A stretch of 64,000 nt of DNA from Neobacillus sp. YX16 (GTDB lineage: Bacteria > Bacillota > Bacilli > Bacillales > Cytobacillaceae), in assembly GCF_030123505.1 (NCBI RefSeq), contig NZ_CP126115.1:4974001-5038000 (forward strand), written 5' to 3'. The notes below the pieces were generated by a model, which saw only the letters and a list, made by a program, of their open reading frames with translations, did not search any database and was not told where the DNA came from. Positions within the stretch are counted from its first letter, which is position 1. Each line of letters starts with the position of its first letter. Position numbers and translations under genes: made by a program. This document shows, piece after piece, positions 38,106 to 51,374 of the stretch.

Positions 38106-38705
38106 TTATTTTGCAAAACGGTGATTACCGATTGTTACCGTTACTTCACGTGAAAAGATCCACTGACTTACTGCTGTTTTTGGATTATAGAAGAATAAAG
38201 AGCCATTTCCTTTTCCTTGGAAAGCAAGTGCTTCATTAACAGCCTTTTTGGAAGCAGCATCCGCTGGTTGATTAATCTGCCCGTTTTGGACTGGAGTGAA
38301 TGCATAGTGTCCATTAGAAATTTGATAGATTACTTCTCTGACTGAGTTAGGGAAATCCGGGCTTGCCACACGATTTAAGATAACAGTTGCAACTGCAACC
38401 TTCCCTGCATATGGTTCCCCTACTGCTTCTGCTTGAACAAGGCGTGCCATTAAGTCTTTATCAGCTGCTGAAATAGTAGCGTTGGGGATTACTAGATTTG
38501 AGCCAGCATATAATAAAGAACTAGACGCATTGTTCGCTTTCATTAAGCTTGTAATGGGTACTCCATACTTTGTAGCAATCTTCCAATAGGTTTCGCCATA
38601 TTGTACTTTATGGTTTGTAGCTGCTTCTGATTTAGTTACACCCGTAAATGCTGACATTGAAAAGATTAACCCCGTTGCAATGACAAGTTTTTTTAATTTT
38701 TTCAT
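38106..38705 (-). CDS. Secreted LysM-SleB/CwlJ-type cell wall hydrolase
   Basis: A 199-aa protein. Signal peptide at residues 1-28 (cleavage near SEA/ATN), a LysM domain at about 32-76 (HKVQYGETYWKIATKYGVPI), and a Hydrolase_2 catalytic domain from about 84 (LMARLVQAEAVGEPYAGKVA) with the likely catalytic Glu in AEAVGEP. Such enzymes act as peptidoglycan lytic enzymes in spore cortex or vegetative wall turnover. Start ATG after GGAGGCTACAAAAC. Monocistronic. Confidence 0.88.
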   Translation of the reverse strand: MKKLKKLVIATGLIFSMSAFTGVTKSEAATNHKVQYGETYWKIATKYGVPITSLMKANNASSSLLYAGSNLVIPNATISAADKDLMARLVQAEAVGEPYAGKVAVATVILNRVASPDFPNSVREVIYQISNGHYAFTPVQNGQINQPADAASKKAVNEALAFQGKGNGSLFFYNPKTAVSQWIFSREVTVTIGNHRFAK

Positions 38706-39065
38706 GTTTTGTAGCCTCCTAGTATTCTCGTTTGTTTCTCTACTAATAAGGCTACCAGTTGTAACATACTATATCATTACCCAAAAAAATCCAATGAAAG
38801 AATAGTATCTAAGGCTCCTGCTATGAAAGCATTTATCTACTATATGGAATAATAAACCAATTTAAAGTAATCTCCTCATAAATTCCACTAGTGGATAATT
38901 ACGGTAAAATTGTTACATTCTATTTCAGGCTTATTTCATGAAATAACCTTGTAACACAGATAATCTTCACTAAATTGACAAAATATCCCTCAATTTGGTA
39001 CAGGTTTCTATCTGTATCTTAGGTAATAATATATATAGAAGACAAAAATAGTGGAGGGTTTACAC
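38706..39065. other. Divergent intergenic region, cell-wall hydrolase and Dps-like genes
   Basis: About 360 bp with no convincing ORF. A TTGACA at 38975-38980 points toward the Dps-like gene but lacks a good -10 at normal spacing. No clear PerR or Fur box was found. Confidence 0.5.
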
Positions 39066-39512
39066 GTGGAAAATCAGTTAGTCAGCGTACTTAACAAACA
39101 AATAGCAAATTGGTCTGTATTGTATATCAAGTTACATAATTATCACTGGTATGTGAAGGGCGGTCAATTTTTCACCTTACATGCAAAATTTGAGGAATTC
39201 TATAACGAGGCTGGACTGCATGTCGATGAGTTAGCAGAACGTTTACTTGCCATTGGCGGCAGACCTGTAGCAACTATGAAAGAGTGCCTTGAACTATCTT
39301 CTGTAAAAGAAGCTGATGGTAATGAAAGTGCCGAGGAAATGGTTCAAGCCATTATCAATGACTTCTCTATTATCATTGGTGAATTAAAAGAAGGAATGAG
39401 CTTTGCTGGAGATAAGGGTGATGAAACTACAGGCGACATGCTGCTTGCTATTCACTCTGATTTAGAAAAACACGTTTGGATGTTAACTGCATTTCTCGGT
39501 AAATCAATCTAA
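39066..39512 (+). CDS. Dps-family DNA-protecting ferritin-like protein
   Basis: A 148-aa protein. The ferroxidase motif is visible: His in [11 protein letters not shown] and the Dps signature [20 protein letters not shown] near residues 45-65. Start GTG 39066 has GGAGGG 7 bases upstream; the GTG at 39051 overlaps that site. Expected to store iron with hydrogen peroxide and to protect DNA as a dodecamer (MrgA/Dps group). Confidence 0.9.
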   Translation: MENQLVSVLNKQIANWSVLYIKLHNYHWYVKGGQFFTLHAKFEEFYNEAGLHVDELAERLLAIGGRPVATMKECLELSSVKEADGNESAEEMVQAIINDFSIIIGELKEGMSFAGDKGDETTGDMLLAIHSDLEKHVWMLTAFLGKSI

Positions 39513-39546
39513 ATCTTTAACTAAAAATAAGCCCAACAGCTAAAGA

Positions 39547-39576
39547 AATAAGACTCAGCCGCTGCTGAGTCTTATT
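39547..39576. terminator. Bidirectional terminator between the Dps-like and bdbC genes
   Basis: Perfect 13-bp stem AATAAGACTCAGC / GCTGAGTCTTATT with a 4-base loop. Confidence 0.85.
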
Positions 39577-39577
39577 C

Positions 39578-39979
39578 CTATTTCCTGCGTGCAAGAACTA
39601 CTAAACAAATGGTAATAATCGTGAATGCCGTAAACGCCAAGATTGGAATGGTAATAAATCCAAACCAATTAATATAATCCTTCGAGCAAGGCACACCACT
39701 TTTACACATTTCAAATTGCTGCAGGTATGGTATCTTTTGCAGTGCGGTGTGGTAGCCGGAAATAATCATCCCAATTATGGATAATGGTAAAGCGTACTTC
39801 ACAATTCCTCTATCATTCTGATAAAAGGCAATCCCCAGCATGATGGCTAGTGGATACATAAATATCCTTTGATACCAGCAAAGAGTACATGGAATGTACT
39901 GTAGAACCTCACTAAAGTACAAGCTTCCAATGGTTGCAATAAGCGCCGCAACCCATCCAAGTAATAAGGATTTACTCAT
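39578..39979 (-). CDS. bdbC: Thiol-disulfide oxidoreductase BdbC (DsbB family)
   Basis: A 133-aa membrane protein with four hydrophobic helices. First redox pair CTLC (in YIPCTLCWYQRIFMYP), second pair in EMCKSGVPCSKDY, as in DsbB. It reoxidises BdbD with quinone. I use ATG 39979 (AAAGGAG 7 bases upstream), which overlaps the bdbD stop by 8 bp, instead of the longer form from 40006. Confidence 0.92.
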   Translation of the reverse strand: MSKSLLLGWVAALIATIGSLYFSEVLQYIPCTLCWYQRIFMYPLAIMLGIAFYQNDRGIVKYALPLSIIGMIISGYHTALQKIPYLQQFEMCKSGVPCSKDYINWFGFITIPILAFTAFTIITICLVVLARRK

Positions 39980-40694
39980 CCTTTTTCTCCTTTGCAGCAT
40001 CTTCAACCATTTTATTTAAATCGTCCATAGTTTGACCATCAAACCGTTTACCGTTAATAAAAATGGTAGGTGTCCCATTAACTCCTAATTTTTCACCTAG
40101 AGCATTATCCGCTTCCCAGGCATTCTCAGGTTCTTTTGTATCAAAATAGTCCGCTACCTTTTTAACTTCGTCCTCACTTGCTATTTCTTGAAGTGTTTCT
40201 TTTAAGAAATCTTCTGTAAATACATCGACCTTTTCATACCTTGTATCTTCCGGCTGCTTCTTATAGATTAGGTCATGGAACTCCCAGAACTTGTCGTTAC
40301 CCAGTTCATGGTAAACGGCTTCTGAAAATTTCGCTGTCCTTTTGGAGTCAACATTTATAAATGGATAATGGAAATAATAGAATTTCGCTTTTCCCGTATC
40401 AACGAATTCCTTTACAATCAGTGGAACAGTGGTTTCTGTGAAATTTTTACAATTTGGACATTTGTAATCCCCAAATTCTACAATTGAAACAGGTGCAGAT
40501 TCTTCCCCAAGAAAAGGCTGGTTTGCATAATCAATCTCTTCTTTAACAGGCTCATCGGATTTTTGGTTATTAGCTAGAAAGATAAATCCAATAATACTTA
40601 TTGCAATTAATCCAATGATCCAAAACACAAATTTTGATGATGAGGATGAAGGTTTCTTCGTTCCCTTTTTAGTACTATTTTTTCGCTTTGCCAT
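39972..40694 (-). CDS. bdbD: Extracytoplasmic thiol-disulfide oxidoreductase BdbD (DsbA family)
   Basis: A 240-aa protein anchored by an N-terminal helix (FVFWIIGLIAISIIGFIFLA) after a Lys/Ser-rich start. Thioredoxin-fold active site CPNC in FGDYKCPNCKNF; cis-Pro loop GVNGTPTIFING. Oxidises exported proteins and is itself reoxidised by BdbC, encoded by the next, overlapping gene. ATG 40694 has AAGGAG 7 bases upstream. Confidence 0.92.
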   Translation of the reverse strand: MAKRKNSTKKGTKKPSSSSSKFVFWIIGLIAISIIGFIFLANNQKSDEPVKEEIDYANQPFLGEESAPVSIVEFGDYKCPNCKNFTETTVPLIVKEFVDTGKAKFYYFHYPFINVDSKRTAKFSEAVYHELGNDKFWEFHDLIYKKQPEDTRYEKVDVFTEDFLKETLQEIASEDEVKKVADYFDTKEPENAWEADNALGEKLGVNGTPTIFINGKRFDGQTMDDLNKMVEDAAKEKKDE

Positions 40695-40769
40695 GATCAA
40701 ACTCCTTATTATATTTTATTAGAGTTTATCATCTTTGAAAAATAAATGCATTTAACTAATACCGCAATA

Positions 40770-40797
40770 GAGAGCATACCCAAATGGGCATGCTCTC
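40770..40797 (-). terminator. Hairpin after the GH43 gene, possible weak terminator
   Basis: Stem GAGAGCATACCC / GGGCATGCTCTC with one mismatch (G-T on one strand). No strong T tract on either side. Confidence 0.45.
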
Positions 40798-40833
40798 CCT
40801 ATCATATTTATTTTATTTGTAAAACAGCAGACT

Positions 40834-42643
<1,810 letters not shown>

Positions 42644-42670
42644 CGAACCCACCGTTCTTTAACTTGATTA

Positions 42671-43645
42671 TTATCTTCTCGGTGCAAAGTCTTTTATTTC
42701 TTCTAAAATTAGATCAATTTCCTTTAAAACCTCATGATCGGGGTTAATATCAACAGCTTTTACATTTTCCTCAACCTGCTGCGGTTTGCTTGCCCCAACA
42801 ATAGCAGAACTAATACTTGGATGGCGCAGAATCCAAGCTAGTGATAACTGGCTTAGAGTAACTCCTAATTCAGCTGCCAAGCTGTTTAGTTTTTGGACAG
42901 AGGTAAGCACATCATCGCGAAAATAGCTATTAATCACAAAGTTTACCGAATCATTTGCCGCCCGGCTATCTGCGGGTTTTTCCGTATTTGGTTTATACTT
43001 ACCTGTTAAAATGCCCTGTGCCAAGGGCGAAAAGACAATCTGGCCCATCCCGTTTTCATTGGAAACAGGCAGAACCTCGCTTTCAATATACCTTTCAAGC
43101 ATGTTATAGATTGGCTGGTTTGAAATAATCGGTCTTAACTGATAGGCTTTGCCGATTCCTGCTGCTTTCTCAATTTGAGCAGCACTCCATTCACTCACAC
43201 CCGCATATAGTATTTTCCCTTGCTTAACTAAATCATCAAGTGCATACAATGTTTCTTCCATTGGTACCTCAGAGTCAAAGCGGTGGCATTGATAGAGATC
43301 AATATAATCCAATCCTAAGCGTTTTAAGCTGGCATCGCATTGCTCCCTAATATGCTTTCTTGAAAGACCACGGTCATTGGGTCCTGGGCCCATTGGGAAG
43401 AATAACTTTGTTGTAACGACATAGGAACTCCTTGGATATTCTTTCAAGGCCTCGCCTAGAACTTCCTCTGCTCTCCCGTTCTCATAAGCATTTGCCGTAT
43501 CAAAAAAGTTAATCCCCAGTTCATATGCTTTATGAATACAATCATATGCAGTTTGATTATTTACCGATTTTCCGTAGGTAAGCCAGCTGCCCAGCCCAAT
43601 TTCACTAATTTTCAAACCACTATTTCCTAGCCTGCGATATTTCAT
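42671..43645 (-). CDS. Aldo/keto reductase (potassium-channel-beta-like subfamily)
   Basis: A 324-aa TIM-barrel NADPH oxidoreductase. Catalytic tetrad: Asp in FFDTANAYENGRAEE (with Tyr), Lys in VVTTKLFFP, His in LYQCHRFD. Start ATG after AAGGAGAA. It may reduce a sugar or reactive aldehyde. Cotranscribed with MATE, MBL and GH43 genes by spacing. Confidence 0.82.
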   Translation of the reverse strand: MKYRRLGNSGLKISEIGLGSWLTYGKSVNNQTAYDCIHKAYELGINFFDTANAYENGRAEEVLGEALKEYPRSSYVVTTKLFFPMGPGPNDRGLSRKHIREQCDASLKRLGLDYIDLYQCHRFDSEVPMEETLYALDDLVKQGKILYAGVSEWSAAQIEKAAGIGKAYQLRPIISNQPIYNMLERYIESEVLPVSNENGMGQIVFSPLAQGILTGKYKPNTEKPADSRAANDSVNFVINSYFRDDVLTSVQKLNSLAAELGVTLSQLSLAWILRHPSISSAIVGASKPQQVEENVKAVDINPDHEVLKEIDLILEEIKDFAPRR

Positions 43646-43696
43646 CTTTTATTCTCCTTCACCAATTTAATAGTTTATCTAGCTAGCCGGTATTCT

Positions 43697-45052
43697 TTAT
43701 TTTTTCTGGACAAGTACTTTGTTCTCCCACGCCCTGCTTTTCCATCTATAGTACATAATGATTCCTCGAAGCCATTCATCCGTTATGAATGCGATCCATA
43801 CCCCGGCTAAACCTAATCCATAATGAATTCCTAGGAAATAGGATAATGGTACAGCGAATCCCCACATTGACAGCACACCTATTTTCACCGTAAAAAGGGC
43901 ATCACCTGTTGCTCGCAGTGAGTTAATTACAACTAGATTAAATGTCCTGCCTGGTTCTAGAATTAAACATAGCAGTAAAAGGGTACTGCCTGTTTTAATA
44001 ATTTCTTTATTATCGGTAAATAAACTCATAATATTTACTCGGAAGATTGAAACAAAGATAGCAATAAAAATGGTGATAATAAAACTAACCTTTAGACTCT
44101 TTAATAATTGCCGATAGGCCGCTTCAAAATTACCAGCTCCAACCTTGTATCCTATTAGAATCTGCGTCCCTTGTCCAAATGCTAAACCAAACAGCATGAT
44201 AAACGACATCACATTCCAGGTATAAACCCGTGTCGATAAAGCTGCTGCACCAAGCATCGCAATAATCGCTGTCATCGCCATTTGACTGGTATTGTAGCTT
44301 AGCTGTTCACCAGCAGATGGTACTCCAATTTTCATGATTTTTTTAATATGAGTTAGATTGAAATCAAAATAATCCTGTATTTCAATTCTTATTGGAAGTC
44401 TCTTATACATAAAAACAAAAGCAATGATCAGTGCAGCTGCCCTGCTAATTGCAGTAGACAGTGCTACGCCTTTTACACCCATTTCTGGGAATCCAAATAA
44501 TCCATAAATCACCAATGCATTTCCCGCTAAATGGATAATGTTCATCATTACCGATACAAACATTGCTTCCCTTGAAAATCCATTTGCTCTCAGAATGGCT
44601 GAAACCGTTACTAACACGGATTGTAAAAACACCGTTCCGCCTACGATAGAAAGATACTCAAATCCTATTCCAGCAATATCGTCTTCTAAATGAAAGATTT
44701 CTAAAAGCGGCCCTTTGAATATCACCAGAAGCAGACTCACTACTAAACCAATACCCAGATTGATGGATAGTGAAATGGCAGAGGCTTGCTTAGCCTCTAC
44801 TCTCATACCTGCTCCTAAATATTGCGAGATTAGAACGGCCGTCCCCGATGCCGTAAAGTTAAATAGGATAATCGCAAAAAATACAAGTTGATTTGCTACT
44901 CCTATCGCTGCCACTACATCATCAGAAATATGAGAAAGCATAATGACATCCGTGCTTCCCATAATGGTTTGCAAAAACAATTCTATGAATATTGGCCACG
45001 TAATCGCACGTAAAGTTAACCGCCTATCTTCTTGCTCTTTTAAACTTCGCAT
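43697..45052 (-). CDS. MATE-family efflux transporter
   Basis: A 451-aa membrane protein with about 12 helices. The start MRSLKEQEDRRLTLRAITWP leads into IFIELFLQTIMGSTDVIMLS, and the second half repeats the fold (GVPSAGEQLSYNTSQMAMTA). ATG 45052 has AAGGTG 9 bases upstream. Exports small cationic or other compounds with Na+ or H+. Its place within arabinan-degradation genes is unusual; the substrate is unknown. Confidence 0.85.
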   Translation of the reverse strand: MRSLKEQEDRRLTLRAITWPIFIELFLQTIMGSTDVIMLSHISDDVVAAIGVANQLVFFAIILFNFTASGTAVLISQYLGAGMRVEAKQASAISLSINLGIGLVVSLLLVIFKGPLLEIFHLEDDIAGIGFEYLSIVGGTVFLQSVLVTVSAILRANGFSREAMFVSVMMNIIHLAGNALVIYGLFGFPEMGVKGVALSTAISRAAALIIAFVFMYKRLPIRIEIQDYFDFNLTHIKKIMKIGVPSAGEQLSYNTSQMAMTAIIAMLGAAALSTRVYTWNVMSFIMLFGLAFGQGTQILIGYKVGAGNFEAAYRQLLKSLKVSFIITIFIAIFVSIFRVNIMSLFTDNKEIIKTGSTLLLLCLILEPGRTFNLVVINSLRATGDALFTVKIGVLSMWGFAVPLSYFLGIHYGLGLAGVWIAFITDEWLRGIIMYYRWKSRAWENKVLVQKK

Positions 45053-45154
45053 AGCTTTGCCCACCTTAAAAATTACAGAAAAAGATTCATATCAATATAG
45101 CTGATATGAACCTATTTTTCATCTAAATTATCTATTCATTTTTTCACAAAGTTA

Positions 45155-46120
45155 TTATTCAGGGGTACCAAAGTTAGGCGTTACATCTGAATTCCATGCA
45201 AACTCTTTGGCACAGGTATGGCGATTTGGATCATATAACGGGTCGCCGACAATCTCTGTATAATTTCTAACATGGTAGACAAGTATATCCTTGCTGCCAT
45301 CTTCAGAAACAGTGAAGCTATTATGCCCGGGACCGTATTGACCTGTTTCATAGCACGTTTTGAAAACAGGTTCTTTCGATTTAGTCCAAGATTTCGGATC
45401 CATTACGTCACTATTTTCATCTGCTGCCAAAAGTCCCATTGCATAATTCTCATCGGTTGCACTTCCGGAGAAAGAAATGAAAATTTTTCCGTTTCTCTTC
45501 AAGACAGCCGGCCCTTCATTTACCCAGAATCCAATTGTTTCCCAGTCAAATTCTGGTTTCGCTATCATGACTTGAGGGCCTTTAATCGTCCATGGATTTT
45601 CTAATGGCGCGATATAAAGATTGGAGTTACCTTTAATATCAGGGTCTTTTTGTGCCCAAACAAGGTATTGCTGACCTTTATGCTCAAAAGAAGTAGCATC
45701 AAGAGCAAAGGAATCCCAATCTGTATTAATTTGACCTTTTTCCTCCCAATTCCCTTCTAGCGGATTAGCTGCTTTATTTGCAATCACAAACATCCGGTGC
45801 TGAAAAAGTCCATCGATGATTTCCTTGGATGGTGCAGCAGCGAAATAAATGTACCAGCTTCCATTGATATAATGAATTTCTGGTGCCCATATCAGTGAGC
45901 TCATGGAACCTGTTTCATGCTTTTCCCAAACCATAACAGGCTCTTCCTCTGCGATCCCTTTAATTGTTTTAGAGCGTCTTAATTCAATACCGTTATATTC
46001 TGGCACAGAAGCTGTAAAGTAATAATAACCATCTGTATGTTTATAAACCCATGGATCCGCTCGCTGCTCAATTATCAAATTCTTTGCTGTTTTAGCTTGA
46101 TCTTTCGTTACAGAAACCAT
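45155..46120 (-). CDS. GH43-family glycosidase, tandem paralogue 1
   Basis: A 321-aa beta-propeller glycosidase closely similar to the gene upstream. Asp in EQRADPWVYKHTDG, Asp in FALDATSFEHKGQQ, Glu in VNEGPAVLKRNGK are the likely catalytic trio. No signal peptide. Probably an intracellular alpha-L-arabinofuranosidase or arabinanase-type enzyme. ATG after AAGGAG. Confidence 0.8.
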   Translation of the reverse strand: MVSVTKDQAKTAKNLIIEQRADPWVYKHTDGYYYFTASVPEYNGIELRRSKTIKGIAEEEPVMVWEKHETGSMSSLIWAPEIHYINGSWYIYFAAAPSKEIIDGLFQHRMFVIANKAANPLEGNWEEKGQINTDWDSFALDATSFEHKGQQYLVWAQKDPDIKGNSNLYIAPLENPWTIKGPQVMIAKPEFDWETIGFWVNEGPAVLKRNGKIFISFSGSATDENYAMGLLAADENSDVMDPKSWTKSKEPVFKTCYETGQYGPGHNSFTVSEDGSKDILVYHVRNYTEIVGDPLYDPNRHTCAKEFAWNSDVTPNFGTPE

Positions 46121-46153
46121 ATAAATCTCCTTTCAAATCCTGATGGCAGCCTT

Positions 46154-47104
46154 TTATTTTGCGTCTGGTACAGGTTCGCCAAAGTTTGGGGTTCCATCTT
46201 CATTCCACGTGAACACTTGTGCACGAGTATGGCGGTTTGGATCCCATAATGGATCACCAACAATTTCACGATAGTTACGTGCATGGTAAATGATAATATC
46301 TTCGCTGCCGTCTTCAGATACTGTAAAGCTGTTATGACCTGGACCATATTGGCTATTTTCTACATTTGTTTTAAATACAGGTGCCTCTGTTTTCACCCAT
46401 GAAGCAGGATCTAATAAATCACTGTTTTCATCCGCTTGTAATAGCCCCATACAATAGTTGTAATCTGTTGCACTGGCTGAATAGGAAATGAAAATTTTAC
46501 CATTTCTTTTCAAAACAGCTGCACCTTCATTGACTAAGAACCCAATTGTTTCCCAGTCATATTCAGGTGTAGTGATCATTACCTGAGGTCCTTCAATGGT
46601 CCATGGATTGACCATTTTAGAGATATAAAGGTTAGAATTCCCTTCAATCTTTGGATCACTTTGAGCCCAGACATAGTACCTTTGGCCTTTATGTTCGAAA
46701 GTGGTGGCATCAAGAGAAAAAGATTCCCAATCTGTTTTTACTTGCCCCTTTTCAACCCAATTACCTTCTAATGGGTTGGCAGAGTCATTCTCAATGACAT
46801 ACATACGATGGTCAAAAATCGCATCTTCTCTTGCTGCAGCGTAATAGATGTACCATTTACCATCGATATAATGAATTTCTGGTGCCCAAATGTTTGCGCT
46901 CATTGGACCGTTTTCGTGTTTTTTCCATGCAACTACAGGTTCTGCACTGCCCAAGCCCTGGATCGTTTCGGACCGTCTAACCTCAATTCTGTCATATTCC
47001 GGAACAGACGCCGTGAAATAGTAGTAACCATCTGTATGCTTATATACCCATGGATCTGCTCGCTGCTCGACAATGGGATTATTTAAAGTTTCTACCTTTT
47101 GCAT
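46154..47104 (-). CDS. GH43-family glycosidase, tandem paralogue 2
   Basis: A 316-aa enzyme aligning along its whole length with the 321-aa neighbour downstream, e.g. both have RADPWVYKHTDGYYYFTASV and QYGPGHNSFTVSEDGS. Same catalytic Asp/Asp/Glu pattern. No signal peptide. This is a recent tandem duplication; the paired copies may differ in linkage or substituent preference. Confidence 0.8.
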   Translation of the reverse strand: MQKVETLNNPIVEQRADPWVYKHTDGYYYFTASVPEYDRIEVRRSETIQGLGSAEPVVAWKKHENGPMSANIWAPEIHYIDGKWYIYYAAAREDAIFDHRMYVIENDSANPLEGNWVEKGQVKTDWESFSLDATTFEHKGQRYYVWAQSDPKIEGNSNLYISKMVNPWTIEGPQVMITTPEYDWETIGFLVNEGAAVLKRNGKIFISYSASATDYNYCMGLLQADENSDLLDPASWVKTEAPVFKTNVENSQYGPGHNSFTVSEDGSEDIIIYHARNYREIVGDPLWDPNRHTRAQVFTWNEDGTPNFGEPVPDAK

Positions 47105-47122
47105 TCTATTTCACCTTTCTTT

Positions 47123-48355
47123 TTAAGAGAGTTCACATATAAATTTAGGATAATTGACGGCCTCATTTAAAAACTTTAAAGCCGTGAATCGGTTTCTCAG
47201 ATTATGCGCTTCAGATAAGCTTCTTGTTACAAGGTCATGATCAATTCCAAGCTGCTTAGGTAACGTTGCACCACCCAATTTAGCTAAATGTCCACCAAGC
47301 TGTGACGAACTTGGAATCTCATTGTACAAGGCAGTAATTTCAAGTGAATTTGCAATAATATTCTTTACGATTAGGTGATCCGCAAGAGAAGCTAACCTCT
47401 CTGAATTCGTAATATACTCGATAAATTCTTTCTTATATATATCTGCAAGGAGTGATGTAGAGACCCCAACCTTTGCTCCATGAAGAACAGCTGGGCGGTT
47501 TTGTTGTAGAAATTCCATTTCCCAATAGTGTGAAAGATGGTGTTCCCCGCCTGAAGCTGGGGGAGATTGTCCAAATAGTAGCATTGCTAGTCCGGACATA
47601 ATGAGGGCTTCAATTAGAATTCGAATTCCTGCCTCATCACCTATGGATATTTCCTCGACTCTTTCAACACAAGACTCCAACGCCTCACGGGTAATTTTTG
47701 CCGCAAGAGGACAATATGATTCTCCATTTACAAGATGACCAAATTTCCAATCTGCAAGTGATGTATATTTTGCCAGCATATCACCAAATCCTGCAGCAAT
47801 CATTTTTTGTGGCGAATTCTTCAATACAGCTAAATCAGCAAATAGGGCCATTGGCGCTGTCATTTGAAACGTTGTTTTTACTCCTCTAATAATCAGTGGA
47901 GCACCCAGGCTTGTAAATCCATCTACAGAAGGTGCTGTTGGAACAGATATGAATGGAACTCCTGTTTTTGCACTGGTAAATCGAGCGATATCATGCAAGG
48001 TGCCTGCCCCTACCGCTAAAATTACATCCGCTTCTTGTGGTAATTCCAATAAAGCTTGGACTAATGATTTCTCATCAGCGACTACATCATTATTTGCGTC
48101 AGGCTGAATCAGACATACAGAAAAACCAAGATTTTCTTCGGTAAGATGGTGAGTTAACTGTTTCCCAGCAGCGTGGAAGGTGTTCTCATCAGCAATTAAG
48201 TGAGCATGTTTGAAGGCCTTGTTTTTCACAAAAACCGCAGCATCTGCAAATGCACCTTTAGCTACAACAATTTTTTCAATTGGTATGGAATTGTGATCGT
48301 TTCCACAATCACATTTATGGGCTAGAGTCATAAGTTCACGAATATATTCTTCCAC
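47123..48355 (-). CDS. araM: AraM-type glycerol-1-phosphate dehydrogenase
   Basis: A 410-aa iron-type/GldA-like dehydrogenase. Nucleotide region VGAGTLHDIARFTSAKTGVP near 120, then FISVPTAPSVDGFTS; metal His in SGGEHHLSHYWEM and LHGAKVGVSTSLL. AraM is known in B. subtilis to reduce dihydroxyacetone phosphate to sn-glycerol-1-phosphate within the ara operon. The start is GTG after AGGAGG. Confidence 0.88.
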   Translation of the reverse strand: MEEYIRELMTLAHKCDCGNDHNSIPIEKIVVAKGAFADAAVFVKNKAFKHAHLIADENTFHAAGKQLTHHLTEENLGFSVCLIQPDANNDVVADEKSLVQALLELPQEADVILAVGAGTLHDIARFTSAKTGVPFISVPTAPSVDGFTSLGAPLIIRGVKTTFQMTAPMALFADLAVLKNSPQKMIAAGFGDMLAKYTSLADWKFGHLVNGESYCPLAAKITREALESCVERVEEISIGDEAGIRILIEALIMSGLAMLLFGQSPPASGGEHHLSHYWEMEFLQQNRPAVLHGAKVGVSTSLLADIYKKEFIEYITNSERLASLADHLIVKNIIANSLEITALYNEIPSSSQLGGHLAKLGGATLPKQLGIDHDLVTRSLSEAHNLRNRFTALKFLNEAVNYPKFICELS

Positions 48356-48393
48356 CTATTGTTCCTCCTGCTCCTACTTAAACTTATCCTAGA

Positions 48394-49446
48394 TTAGTTA
48401 TTTTCAATTCCAAACCTATAAATGGTTTTAGATGAATACTCTTCATCCTTATCTAAAATCCAAGAAGGAAACTGTTGATGGTGGATCGCATCAGGAAGTC
48501 CCTGTGTCTCCAAGCAAATTCCTAAATATTTGCGGGAGGGTACTCCAGCAATTACGCCTTCTGATTTCATCTGATTACCTGAATAAACGACAACACCAAC
48601 CTCATCTGTTTCAATTGTCAATGTACGTCCGCTCTCTGAATCCTTCAGAACAATTTCATTATTATGCTGCGTATTTAAAAGAAATGGGTGATCGTACCCT
48701 TCACCTGCAAGCTTGTTTTGCGGATGCTCTGAGATAACACCTGTCCGGATTATTCTTCCGGATGTAAAATCAAAAGCTGTACCTTTCACATCAAGCATTT
48801 CTCCGGTTGGAAGGAGTTCGTCATTTAGTTCAAGAAACTTATCGCTTTTTATCATTAAGGAATGGTTTAGGATATCCCTTTTTAAATCCCCGCTTAAATT
48901 GAAATAAGAATGATTGGTCATGTTTAACAAAGTTTTCTCGTCTGAAATGCCAGAATAATGAATAGAAAACTCATTTTTATTGTTTAACGTATATGTAACA
49001 GACACCTTTAGGTTACCAGGATAGCCTTCTTCACCATTTGGGCTCAAATAGGTGAAACGAACAGCTGCTTCTTGTTCACTTTCAATAATTTCAGCATCCC
49101 AAATTACTTGATTAAAGCCTTTAATTCCGCCATGAAGATGGTTATTGTTTTCATTTTGAGCGAGGGAATAGGTATGACCATCAAGTTCAAACGATCCTGC
49201 CTTTATTCTTCCTGCAACACGCCCAATCGCAGCACCTAAGAAATATGAATCCTTTTCATATTCATTTAGTGTGTCATAACCAACAACGATGTTTTCAAAG
49301 TTACCGTCTTTATCAGGTGTTATTATTTTAGTGATGATACAGCCGTAGTTAATGCAGCCAATTTCAACTCCATAATTATTTATCAAATTAAATAAAAAAA
49401 CGGTTTGGTTGTCTTTACTTCCAAACTCTTCTTTTACTACCTTCAT
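48394..49446 (-). CDS. Aldose 1-epimerase (mutarotase)
   Basis: A 350-aa GalM-family protein. Catalytic His/Glu regions: NNHLHGGIKGF, TNHSYFNLSG, and Glu in GICLETQGLPDA. Interconverts alpha and beta anomers; here the natural partner is L-arabinose released by the glycosidases. RBS AAGGCAGGA precedes the ATG. Confidence 0.87.
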   Translation of the reverse strand: MKVVKEEFGSKDNQTVFLFNLINNYGVEIGCINYGCIITKIITPDKDGNFENIVVGYDTLNEYEKDSYFLGAAIGRVAGRIKAGSFELDGHTYSLAQNENNNHLHGGIKGFNQVIWDAEIIESEQEAAVRFTYLSPNGEEGYPGNLKVSVTYTLNNKNEFSIHYSGISDEKTLLNMTNHSYFNLSGDLKRDILNHSLMIKSDKFLELNDELLPTGEMLDVKGTAFDFTSGRIIRTGVISEHPQNKLAGEGYDHPFLLNTQHNNEIVLKDSESGRTLTIETDEVGVVVYSGNQMKSEGVIAGVPSRKYLGICLETQGLPDAIHHQQFPSWILDKDEEYSSKTIYRFGIENN

Positions 49447-49492
49447 ATTCGTCCTGCCTTTCCATCCTGTTAGGAAATGATTAAGTAAAATG

Positions 49493-49542
49493 ATTCCATA
49501 CCTTCTCCATCATGTAACTGTTGACGAAGAAGGTATGGAAAT
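49493..49542 (-). terminator. Terminator after the arabinofuranosidase gene at 49.6-51.1 kb
   Basis: Long stem ATTCCATACCTTCT / AGAAGGTATGGAAT, followed by CATTTTACTT on the minus strand. Divides the araB-araD-araA-abfA group from the galM-araM-GH43 group. Confidence 0.65.
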
Positions 49543-49551
49543 CATTCAATA

Positions 49552-51356
<1,805 letters not shown>

Positions 51357-51374
51357 TTCATTCCCCGCCTTTTT

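Noticed and set aside
39001..39065. PerR or Fur box upstream of the Dps-like gene
   Set aside because: AT-rich sequence only; no convincing 7-1-7 dyad.
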